From Prinia subflava (Eukaryota > Chordata > Aves > Passeriformes > Cisticolidae): a DNA stretch of 64,000 nucleotides. The notes beneath the pieces were generated by a model. That model was given only the letters and a program-made list of their open reading frames with translations. It had not been told where the DNA came from and made no database searches. Shown piece by piece: positions 25,871-37,479 of this stretch. Position 1 is the stretch's first letter. The number at the start of each line of letters is the position of its first letter. The stretch is from positions 120,067,094-120,131,093 of the forward strand of contig NC_086247.1 of the NCBI RefSeq assembly GCF_021018805.1, written 5' to 3'. Position numbers and translations under genes: made by a program.

Positions 25871-28800
25871 TTATCTAGTTCTTACTTTGGACTTCTGAGA
25901 GCTTGGGTGCCTTTGCCACTCTGAAGTCATGGCAACTTGGCTGTAGTCTCTTAACCTACCTACTTCATCATTTGGAGGTTCTCCTACCCCTGGAAGACTC
26001 ATCTAATTTAATGGTTCTCTGCAGAGGGGCTGGGATTTTCTGCCTGAACTTCTGCACCCTGGCTTTAGTCAGGCTGAAGTCTTCTTTTGATGAAGGGAGA
26101 TGTTGTACCCAACTCATTTCAGATCACTTGCTAGCAGAAGAGACTTCTTGTGCAGGGAGGACTCTATTAGTGAGTGCAGTGTGAAGAAGCCTCACGAGGG
26201 ATCCCATTCAAGCAGTCTGTGAGTCTGCTCGAGCACACTGTTTAATGCTGGATCCATTTCTCTGTGAACAGACTCGTATTGCCACCTGAACTGCTGCACC
26301 CTGGTTTTAACAGGCTGGTGCCCCCTGTGACACTGTCTGGAATCAGCTGTATGATGTCCTATCATATCCATTCCATCCATCTTGTTCTGCTACAGGATGC
26401 ATAAGTTCCCTTTTGTCTCAAGGAGTGGTAGATGAGACTGTTAAAATAAGAGCAAAAGCTTGACAATTAGGAGGGGCAGGTATGTTTACTTTTTTAAATC
26501 AAGAGCGTTTTGATACCACCTCAGACAGTGGTCCAGAAAGGGTTCTTTTTTGAAAAGATCTCAGTAAGAATGGAAAAGGATTAAGAGAAATTGTCAAAAT
26601 AAAAACCATTGTGATTGTTCTATAGGCTTTAGACATTTTTAGTTGTATTTTTTCTTGTTGACTGTAAAAATGCTTAGCATGCAATAAGTATTTTATAGAA
26701 AGTTCTACTTTGAAAGAAGTGGAATACTGCCATTAAACCTTTTAATTAATTTTTATATCTATTCATCAAAGAAGGCTGAAATAACAGGTTATAAATTTTG
26801 TTGAGTCCTGCGATGCTGCAACATAAACCTCACAAGATTTGGCTTGTAGAATGGGAACCTCAAAGCATTTCTGTTCAAACAGCCATGATGAATGAGAAAA
26901 TCATTGGTTTGTGTCCATCAGATGAAAAAAAAAAGGCAAGTAGAGAACATACTCAACAAAACTGTCTTCCCTTGCCACCTTGAGTTCTTGTTACATGTAT
27001 TGTTTTCGGGTATTGTACTTGAAGTCTGATGTGTATATAATCCCTGTAAGTCCATGAAATAGATAAGCAGAAACCTTTTGATTACACTTTTATCTGATGC
27101 CAGAAATGTCCTTTTTAAGACATCGACCTGTGATTTAATGGGGCTTTTTCATTAATTTAAAGGTAATATTACTGAGAAATACCATTAATTTACTATTCTC
27201 TCCTGACACAATAGTGCAAATCTCTAATCAAAACACTGAACAGCTACCTCAAGAAGAGTGATTTGGCAACCTTTGGAGATGCTTACATGATCATTTTACT
27301 AGCTAACCCTTGACACAAGATAGAAAATAGCCTTTTTAAGAATAAATTATGTATTTTTGTTTTCTGTAGATGATTCTGATCCTCTTCCTTTCCTTTTTTT
27401 TTTTTTTTTTTTTTTGCTATGTATATTTTATAGAAAGCAAGCAGTTGTACGAAATATATGTGTGTAGGGACTACACAGAGACAAGGAATGTAGACTGAAA
27501 ACCTGTACTCTACACACAGCAAAAAGAATTATTGCAATGCCAAAGTTCACTTTACATGTTTAGCCAAAAGTGATTAAGGAGCTGGTATTTCAGATGTTGT
27601 AGCAGGTATGATTACCTTCCCTGATAAGAGCATAATGTTAGGCTGTGTTTAGCAGATCTGATTACTGTTGGTGTGTAGTCTATGCCAGTTTTACTAATTT
27701 CTGGTGTAGAGGCTTTACTTTTATGCCAGTTGCTCAGTAGCTGGTTCAGAAGTTTAATTTCTTATGTAATTCTGAATATTAAATTCTAATTTGGAGCAGT
27801 TATTTATCTGAAATTACATAGAGTTAAATAAACAACTATCTTCCTTCTTTCCTGTGCTCACCAGGAAAAGGGAGATGCTGTTGTCATTAAAGCTGCTTTT
27901 TTGAAGTTTCTCAGTAGAGAAAGCACAGACTGACTTCCTGCTGATACTCTGAATATGTAGCCAAAGAAGTTTATACGAAGTACTGACCTGATTGTTTTTC
28001 TCTATTTTCCTTACTAAAGTCCTTCTGGAACTATAGTATGTTGATGAATAATGGACACAGAAGGAGGCAGAGACATACTTTGGGTACATGATCTCTCCAT
28101 TAGTCTGAGAGAAGAGGCAAAATACAAAAATTAGGAGAACTTTGGTGTTGGAGAGTGTTCATTAGAATTAAATCTGTATTCTGAAAGAAATGGCTTTAGT
28201 TAATTTATCCTTCCATTTTCCTATCATTCTTTATGAGTAAAAGCCCAGATTGCTGCCTGAGTTACATTTGGGAACAAAAAAAGAATACTTCCTAAATACC
28301 TATTTTAAGACCAGAGTTAGCACAGAAAGATTGCAGAATAACCTCCCAAAAAACCTTATTTTCTATGTTTATGTCAAAGAAATGCTCTTCCTTCTTTGTC
28401 TACGTTTCTGTGTACTTAAAAAGTTTATTTGAAACTCTAATGTTATCTCCCTGTCAAGGTACATTTATTTTTTTCTTTACATTTAAGAGCTTTTAAAAGC
28501 ATACTTCTAAAAATTATTCTAACCACTGTTTTGTCTTTTGCTAACATGTCAGAGTGATCTTGGGCATTTTATAGATAGCTATAAACCAGTAGAAAGCAAG
28601 CCAAATTACTTTTTTTATTCCATGTCCTTGCTTCCTCTTTTTTTTTTTTTTTTTGTGAGTGAGGAGGAAAAACCAGTCAGAATCTACTGAACCAATTATA
28701 TGCATGCCTTAATATTCTAGAGAATACTTGAAAATGGGAGGGTTTGGACAACTCTTTGTCTTCTTTCTTCAGTATTAACCATAATTACATCTCTTCAGTT

Positions 28801-31675
28801 CATATGACTCAGTGCATTTCTAATGCAATCTGATTTTTCTACATCAAAAATTTTGAAAATATGAAATCAGTGTGATTCAAGATGAGAAAATTGTTTGCCC
28901 TTAAGGATGGCTGCTTCTGTCCTTCTGTTCTATGAGTGATGTAGCTTCTCTACTTCCTTTTTGGTTCTTCATTTCAACAATATTCCCAGACAGGATGCAG
29001 TTTCTGTCCTTCATCCTTGTCTCTCCACCCTGTAAACCCTAGTAATATCTTTCCTTGATTACTACATGCACCTCCACTCTAGAGTTGATATCTGCAATTT
29101 TACTGAGTTTATTTACAATGGTTGAATTGCAAGTAAAAGCTTTCTATCTTAGTTCGGTTGTTTGTTCTATTATATGCTCCTTTTGATGAGGAAGAGTGGA
29201 AGCCAAGCTAACATAGCAGGTAAATAGAGTGGACTGAACTACACAGTTTGGAAAGTTGTGTTTGTTTGTCATGTACCTGCGTTTAGGCAAGAGTGGCAGG
29301 TCCCTTTTTTTCTCCAAGTTCATCAGTGAACTCTGTGTTGCCACTGTTATAGGAAGCCACCACCAACTTAAAAATATTTGTAAAATGGTTTGGCAGTCTG
29401 TCTGTCCAACATGGGAATTCTGGGTAAACGGTTATTTAATATGGGTTGTGTATTTAATACCCTGTTTGGTGCAGAACCTGCAACTTGATGTGATCTGTAG
29501 CACCCACTTAGCACAGTCAGGAGTGTGGAGGGTTGTTACCTTAGTCTGAGTGGATTGCTCAGTTTCTGGCCTTTGTTTGTGTCAAGTTTAGAAAGGAGAA
29601 GAACAGGTTCCCAGTCCTTTGTTCCTCTTCTTCTGCAGAAGGTAAAAGGGATGAAATTTGGTTTGTTTAAGCAGAACAAAAATGTGTACGGCAAACAGAG
29701 TCTCTAAAAGGGCTCATAGAATGAGTGTACAGTGAGGGATCACAGAGGCAAAGCAGCTTTGTGTAGCAGGAGAGGGCTGCATGGCTTTGTGAGAGCAGAA
29801 GATGCAATCTAGCTGCAAGACTCCTAGGTGAGCTAATATGCAGTGGACTAAGAGATCATCATGATTGTGAAGATGGTCATTAATTGCACGTAACAGAGAA
29901 TATTTTTGACTTCTAGCAGACAGGTTTACAATTTGTGCTTGATGGAGATGTAAATACAGCCCCTCTATGTTAACTCTTATTACTGTGTCTGGAGTTCCTA
30001 AGAGTGAGAACTATGGCTGTGCTACTGTATGGCAAACCCCTCTTTGCCTTGAAGTTTGGAGGAGGGGTGCAGAGGAGGTTTTAAAGGCTGTCAGATGTTG
30101 CCCCTTGGGCACACTGCAGCCAGCAGCATTTGCAGCTACACAGGACAGCCTTTGCAAAACAGCCAACACTTGCTAGTCAACTGGCACACAAGAACTGTTT
30201 GGTTTCTGAATGGAAAAGCAAAGCTTAAACATGTGTCTGTGCTGGCAGCATGAATTACTTTCCTGCCTAAGTGTCCATAATTCCTTTATTCCTTCTTTAC
30301 ATTTCCAGCAGAGCTCTCAACTGGGAATTCAGACATCAGGGCTTTGTCCAAGTTTTAGTCAAGTCAGTTTGACATGTTCCTCTTTCCTTGGCTGCTAGTG
30401 GTTATAAGTCAATACTTGGAGTGTTCATTCCTGTCCCACCCACGGTCATTCCATTCATATGTGGGCAGTTTTGGGGATTTCACTCAGTTTTCTTCCAGTT
30501 CCTTGTCCTGAAAATCCCTTAGCCCTTTCAGTACCAGGTGACAGCAATAAAAAATGAGGGGTGAAACCATTGTGGGTTTCATTTTAAAAGTAACTGTACT
30601 GTTTTAACAATAAATCACAGTAGTAACTGTGCTTGTGTCAGTTAATATAACTTGACAGATAAATGCCATGTAGTCCTCCCAGCTTCAGTCTGGGTTATTT
30701 ATATACTGTTATGTAGAGAATCCTGAAAAGCTGTCTGAAAAGTTTTGCATCTTTTAATAAGGCTCCTAGTCAAGTTAAATTTAAAAGACATATGGAGAAT
30801 ATATAGCAAGATTGTACTAACATCATTGTGACTGGTAAAACACGTCTTTTTTCTTGTTTTCCCGGTTTGTTCTCCAAAGGGAACAGAAAAAAATTATTAG
30901 ATTTTTTTTGAGTAGGGTTCTAACATGGTAATGAGTTACAAAACAAAAAATCTTTGCTATAGATGTAAAAAAATGTGAGGGATGCCCTTATATTCATGAA
31001 TGTAGCTGGCACAAGTTTCTAATCTTCTTGAAGTGTATTCATTTTACAAAGCTGAGGTAGCTTTCTTCTGTGACCTATGCAGCATCACTCACACAAGCTG
31101 TTTCCTATTTACAAATCAGTATTTTTATTGCCTCAGTGACCTTAGAAAAGCAAGAACAATTTCTGATCATTTCCTGATATGAATTGACAGTAGCAAGTCC
31201 TACAATAGCGTATGCTAATTTTTTTTCTTAGTGGTATCAACATGGGGTTTGTATTTGGACAGCCATTTTGAAATGTTTCGCTGTATATCAAAATAATAAG
31301 TCCTAATGGATTGCTTCCTGCTTGACTAGGCAAAAGTATTTCTTTCCTTTTTTTTTTTTAATGTATGCCCAAGCAAGTTTAAAAGAAATAGTAGAGCAAA
31401 ATAAAGTAGATTTGCTGTTAATGGCCTTGCTTGATAAGGTATTTATATTCTGTGTATGGTTTTATTATATATTAAATTCTGACAATAAGATAGCTTTTCC
31501 TCTCTGAGGTCAGTAGTGTTCAGATTAATCAGGTTGACATTTCATGCCGGTGGGTCATGAACTGTTGATAATAGCATTAAATGGTGATTCACTTGCTGCA
31601 GGGAGCACAGCTCATTATCCAGTCACTATATTAAATCATCGCCACAAACAGAGTCCTGTGTGTGCCTGCACACAT

Positions 31676-31678
<3 letters not shown>
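25871..31678. other. Intronic DNA with an unclassified internal repeat
   Basis: No gene recognised. Between 25900 and 26400 the GC content rises, and a roughly 36-bp motif (26041-26076, 'ctgcaccctggctttagtc') recurs imperfectly at 26281-26320, which may be part of an unclassified old repeat. Homopolymer T runs occur at 27394-27415 and about 28639-28654. A locally GC-richer patch at about 29970-30190 shows no recognisable coding. Confidence 0.5.

Positions 31679-31721
<43 letters not shown>
31679..31721. repeat. (CA)n microsatellite
   Basis: An uninterrupted CA dinucleotide tract of 43 bases (about 21 units) is present. It is likely polymorphic. The histidine/threonine and valine/cysteine runs in frames across it are artefacts of the repeat. 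Confidence 0.98.
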
Positions 31722-31723
<2 letters not shown>

Positions 31724-32862
31724 CAATCAGAGTGGAGATCTCTGTCCTGTAGCTATTTCTCTGTTTATAGCAATTGTTAAAGCTGTTTCGTTTCCAGCAT
31801 CCAAGGATGATGGACATCTCCCCATTTGGGAGACTGGAATAGTTTTCTCTGAAAAATCTGTTTATGTATGGAAAAGGACTGTGCTGTTAATTTTCTAGCT
31901 TCTATCCAAAAATGGGGGATAATTTTTTTAGCCAGTTCTGTGTTAGACAAAAGTGAAGAAAAATACGTGTGCATCATTTCTACAGTGTTAGCGTTGGAAA
32001 AAAAGCAAGATGGAAAATGAAAACAATGGAAATTTAAATTGCTTGTATTCATTGAGTGTGAATTTTTATTTAATGCTGTGTTTCAGGGGCTTCTATATTA
32101 GTTTCAAATGTGCTAGTTCCTGTTAGAAACATTCATACTTAAATAAAAAAATTGATACTATCCTAGTTCAAGAAAAAATGTATCCATCATAATGGAAAAT
32201 TTTGAAATAGAACATTGTCTAAATAGCCTAACAGTGGATTAACTAAGTTGAATGAGGGACAATTGCACCCTAATGCTTAAAAGATTTTGCAGGTAAATGA
32301 AAATCTTACTTACTTTTAAGTTTCATTTTTCTTAAATTAAATTTGAGTAAAGAGTATTGCAAGGCATGTGTCCAGCAAATAATAAGAAATGTTTGGGGTT
32401 TTTTCTCCTACGTGGACCAGAGAACTGCGGAGTTTTCTCTCTCCTCGTCCTCTGCCTCCTCCAACTGAGCCAGTGTAATTTGTTTTAGTGGAAAACTGTC
32501 TGTTGTTCAAAGGCAACGCTTTGAGGCACTTCACCTTAAGGTATATGCAGGCTGGCTTGAAGTATGAGCTTCTCAAGGTCTTTGTAATTGACACTAGAAA
32601 AGTGTTTTATTTTAATATATATTTTTAGTGGAAGACATTATGTTTAATCAGTATAAAAATATTAATTATCATGAGAACCGTGTTAACTTCAGTATTAATT
32701 TTAAAACTGAGAAGTTGTGGGGTTTTCAAATAGATGTACATTTTTATACACTTATATAAATGGTTACAGAGCGGGAAACCATTTTGTGAAGAAATTAGCA
32801 CACTATATATTTTAAGGGATGTTTTGAAAAAGGTAATTTGAAGGGAAGCGTTTTAAATTCCG

Positions 32863-32866
<4 letters not shown>

Positions 32867-32920
<54 letters not shown>
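32867..32920. repeat. 54-base poly(T) tract
   Basis: Fifty-four consecutive T residues lie immediately upstream of the non-repetitive, conserved-looking block at 32921. No retroposon body was recognised adjoining it on the minus strand, so it is not called a retroposon tail. The exact length may be affected by sequencing slippage. Confidence 0.95.
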
Positions 32921-32921
<1 letters not shown>

Positions 32922-33330
32922 TTAAATGGCTGCTAAAGCTGCTAAGAGAACTGGGGTAACATGAAAAAGCTGTAGGCCGCTAGAGGTCACTATTTGGTAA
33001 TCAACTTCTAATGAACCAGAACTGTCGAGAAGGCCAATAAATTACACTGTGGATTTTTCTAATTATGAATTCCTATTTAATCATTCAATGACAAGTTAAC
33101 TATGGCAGCGGTTCTATGTACTTTGCATACACAGTTATGTTAATGTACTATTATATTTCTTAGGATGGAGGTCCTCCATCATTAGAGCAGTTCATTACCA
33201 AAGAGTCTCTTATCTAATCATAATTACTGATTATGAGAAATAATTAACTTTGTTACCCTCTTGATTCTGTTCGCTGGAAAAATGCAGTCTTTCTCTTTTC
33301 TTGTTTTTTAAGTGGAAGGCCAGGCCAAGT
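32921..33330. promoter_or_regulatory. Candidate conserved non-coding element / enhancer
   Basis: Non-repetitive sequence dense in homeodomain-type cores: TAATTA-like sites at about 33060-33070 and 33218-33250, a CCAATAAA posterior-HOX-type site at 33034-33041, and a CTCF-like core with one mismatch at 32977-32988. It has no coding frame. The composition and motif clustering resemble vertebrate developmental CNEs. Conservation itself cannot be seen from one sequence, so this is inference. Confidence 0.4.
32977..32988 (+). promoter_or_regulatory. Candidate CTCF-like site
   Basis: CCGCTAGAGGTC matches 11 of 12 positions of the CTCF core CCRSYAGRKGGC (T for G at position 11). It has the same orientation as the site at 6828. 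Occupancy is unproven. Confidence 0.3.
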
Positions 33331-36300
33331 ACTGACTTTCAATACCTTTACATTACAGAAAAAAAGGTTAAATTGGTTTTGTGCAAAATTGCCTAAGTTG
33401 CAACATTGGAATGCTTACAGGTAGCACAGAAAAAAGAGATACACAAATATTATGGCAGGTCTCCTTAAGTTGTCATTCAGTACAGTTAAATATGAAAATG
33501 TGCTTTGTTTCATGAAACTGCAGCATTTGGAGCATGTAAACATTTGTAAATTTAAACCATATGATTGCATATTGGCTCATCCTGAAACAATATAAGTAAT
33601 AACAAAAATAGTATCTCTTCTTAAAAATATTTCCGTATTAAGCTTAGAATTAGTTTACATAAAGAAATATGACTTAGTTAAGTTACAAAGGTTTGAACTC
33701 ATAAGTGGCCTCAAATACATTTGAGAACACTGAAAAGTGCATTGCATTTTATGCTGGAGGGAAATGCTAAATCTAGTTCTCTGAAAGAGATGTTCTACTA
33801 TCTGTTTTGCAGAGAGGTAATAGAATTATGTGTAGAGGATCCCTGAACAGGAAATAGAACCTGGGAAAGGCCTTGAAACAAAGGCATTTTAAAAAGGGAA
33901 TCTTTCCAATTTAGGCTGTTTTTCTAGAAGTTGTCATAATCTTGTGTTATTGTACTGTTTTGTATTTCAGTGCCTTAAAGCTTTGAGAATTACCTTGGAC
34001 TATGCTGAAATTAGCAGAAAGTGATTTGTTACTTTGTAGTTTCTAGTTAGGCATGCTTTAAAATAAGCATGTATTTTAAAGGAGAAGCTGAAAGATAAGA
34101 CTGTATCAGCTGTTGACTGTATCCAGAGGCAAGATTCAGTGCCAAAGTGCTTAAAGAAAGTATAAACATAGACATATCTGAAGCAATGCACTCTGATGAT
34201 GGTTCAGTCTGTCAGAAAAATTCTTAAAATTCATACCACTGATGTCAGCTGAAGGGACAGAGTTCACAAGTTCATTCAAAAATGGTCAATGCAATCTTCA
34301 CTCCTATTATTTATGCATTTCTTTCCAATCTCATTTGGTAAACTGCTGTTAGTTGTCCTCTCATAGACTCTACCCAAACCAGGTAAAATTAAAACTTTCA
34401 GCTGAGCAACTCTCCAGGAGAAAATATTGGGGACTGATTTATTTTAAAATTACCTGTCTGATACTTCTTTCTGGCTATGCATTTCTATTTTATTTTAAAA
34501 TTTTGTTAGATTCCTGCTATTAAATATTAGGTATTTTTTTAAATGTTGTGAGTGTAAATATGCCCCTATTGATTGGGACTGTCACGTGGCATTGCTTTAT
34601 CTTCAGCTCTTTAAGATAAACCAGAAATGCTTGGGAACATATATGCTATGTTATCCACCCCATTTAAATGGTTTTTATTTCATTTTTCTTTTTTATTGTC
34701 TTTAATTTCTTATATGACATAAAGGGACTAATGAATGCATCAATAGAAATTTACCTGCTTCTGCAGCTGGCTTTTTAAGAAGCAGACCTTTTATTGTGAA
34801 GAACACTTGAACCCAAACCTGTTGAATAATGCAGTTTAAATGCATATTTTAGTGTGACTATATTTTTCTTTTTTAGCAATGTGCTTAATGCCATCGTTAT
34901 TCAGAAAAAAACATGCCATGTTTTGTTTGGTTTAGGGGCCTATAGGAAGGTAATAAATAATAATAATAAAATCATAAAGTACTAAAGTGTTTCAAATATT
35001 TGTTTTTGTAAAAGGGGATTGATATCTTGTTAGAGTTGTACTAATGCGTAAACAATAATATTAAATATCCCTGGTTTATTTTTTCTTGAAGGTTCTTGTT
35101 TTGCTGTTATAATGAAGGGGTTTCTTCCACTTTTATGTATCTATTCCCCAGCACTATGTAACATAGTTGCATTTTGCGGTGGAGTTAAGGTAGAATCTGC
35201 AAGTAATTTTATACTTTCCAGAGACATTCAAGTCCGAGTAGCAAAATCTGCTAAAGTGGTGACTTGTAGCTGGCTGCTTCTTGTAATTTAAAGAGCTCAG
35301 CAAGACTGGCTTTGTTGTCATCTGGTTTTGTTGGTCATGCATTTGCATGTTTGTTGTTCAGTCAAAATGGATGAGATGTAAAGCTGTGATCACAAGGTGG
35401 ATTGTTGGATCTATTTGTGGCTTTTGGTTATTCCACGCAAACATTAAGCTTCTGACGACTTGATGTTCATATCGGTATTGTCTGTGAACTTGAGTTGGAA
35501 CAACTAACTATATAAGAATTTTCTGGGATTTTGCCTTCTCTTTTTCAAAGAGAACATCGTAAATGTCGCTTTGAGTTTTTTCTTCCATAGTCACACAACA
35601 GTCAATTTTCTGGTTGCTGATTTTCTGCACAGAGCACAAGCTTTTCAAGAAACTGAGATTATGATGATATTGGAAAGGCAGCTCTTCCTTCTCTCTAACA
35701 CCAGACAAAAATTATTCTTGATTTTGCACTATGTGATTGGGATAATGTTTTATTTCTAGGACATGAAGCCTCATCAGTCAAGACCAGAACTGTGTCTACT
35801 GAATTTTAGTTGTGTGGAGGGTTAACAGTGGCCCACATAGTGGAGGATCAGCATGCATGCTCATGTTTAATTTTTGGACTTCTCCTAAAAGACCAGAATT
35901 TCAAGCAGTAGTGCTGGGCAAGATTTGTTTTCTTTGAAGAAAGACTATTTTCTTTCTTTCTTTTGTATTGAGTATTTCACATGTATTTGATACTGTGCTT
36001 GCTCAGAGCCCAGCAACAGTTAATCAGACAGCTCAGTGTCATGTGCTTTACATTTGGACTGTCTGAAATCTGCTTTGAAGTTCTGGGGTCTTATATATGT
36101 GGGGTCTTATATAATGTATTGCTTCTATTTGTCACTGGCTGTCCAGCCTTCTTGCTAATGTTCAAATAAAAAAATAAGTACTTGTTTTGAACTGCACTGA
36201 GAACTGTGCATGTAGTTTTGCTGTCCACAACTGTACATACATGCAGCTGTTGTTACTAAGTTTTAATATTTTTGTATATTTCTGTATAGGTCTGGAGATG

Positions 36301-37479
36301 AGATTTAGGCCATATATCTAAATATTAGGGATTTGTAAAGGAGTAGCTGGTACTCCAGCAACACCAGAAAGGCGTTCCTGTTGTCTGTGATTTTGTGGTG
36401 GAATATGGATCAAAGGTGGAGACTGGGAAAGATGACTGTCATGAACTGCTGTTTTTAAATGTTTTTAATACAATATTGTGGGTATTAAAAATAAGCAAAT
36501 AAGTTAATCAATCATATTTTATTTCCTTTCTTATTGCACTGCTGTTAACCTTTTTACTTGCTAACTTTTCAGGTGCTTTGATATTTCTCTTTGACATTAC
36601 AATGACTAAAACTAAATGTAGTGCTTTTAAAAAAATGGTGCAGACAGAACAATTTCATCAGGCCTTTCAGCTTGTATTTCTGTTGAAAAAGTTGAAGTAT
36701 CTTATGTGCACATTTGCCTTTTGCAACTTATTTTCTTTGGCTGATCCCTTGGAGGCATCAGTTGCTACTTAATACCATCTCATAAAATTTTCCTTGTGCG
36801 TCCTCTCATATTAAAATGCCTCAACAACAGCTTCTAGTCAGGTTTTGCATGATTTATTGAGAGGGCCTATTCTTTTCTGTGTTTTGGCATCATTTATAAT
36901 ACATCTTAATCAAATTGAAGATCTTTATTCCACCATCCGTGGCCAAGTTCAAGTACGAATCCCCATACAAATCTACTCAGGCCTTCTTTTGAAAACAAAG
37001 CTTCTCATGTCCATTTTGCTTATTTTGTTTAATCAGTTGTTTATTCTTCTTCCTCCATTACTTTCTACCTTCCATTTTGGATTATGTTTACATATTTTTT
37101 TCTGTTCCCAAAAGGGATAGCCTCTTCTACTGTAACAGATGTAAGTACCTATTGTTTATATGCATGTATCCTTATGATTCATATAAATCCCTAAATATGT
37201 TTTCCTTGAGGCCTCCAAGGATCTTTGCATTACAGCAGCACTTCTCAAATTGGCATGTGGGACTGGAAAGTTTGGAAACTGGCTTTATCTTTGGACAGCA
37301 CCTAGCAAAATTGAGACCCAACTGTGACAGCTAGTGAAATGCTAGAATAGGTCTCTTAGAACAGTCTCTGCCTGCATCTTCTACCTTCATATAATTCTGG
37401 GAGGCAAAATCTGTTTAATTACACCCTCTCATGCTGGGCTGCTCAGAACAGGTAGCATATTGCTCACCTCTCTTGCATC
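33331..37479. other. Intronic DNA, possibly containing further conserved blocks
   Basis: No gene or transposon recognised. The intervals around 33400-33620 and 34560-34920 are non-repetitive and AT-rich, with many homeodomain/POU-like cores, and might be conserved, but the evidence is weak. A two-copy 16-bp tandem repeat (TGGGGTCTTATATATG type) lies at 36084-36115. The remaining frames are short and unrecognised. Confidence 0.45.
36084..36115. repeat. Two-copy 16-bp tandem repeat
   Basis: 36084-36099 and 36100-36115 share their first 14 bases (TGGGGTCTTATATA). It is a minor local duplication with no inferred function. Confidence 0.8.

Noticed and set aside
31544..31898. Histidine/threonine-rich and cysteine/valine-rich open frames
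   Set aside because: They are translations of the CA microsatellite at 31679-31721.
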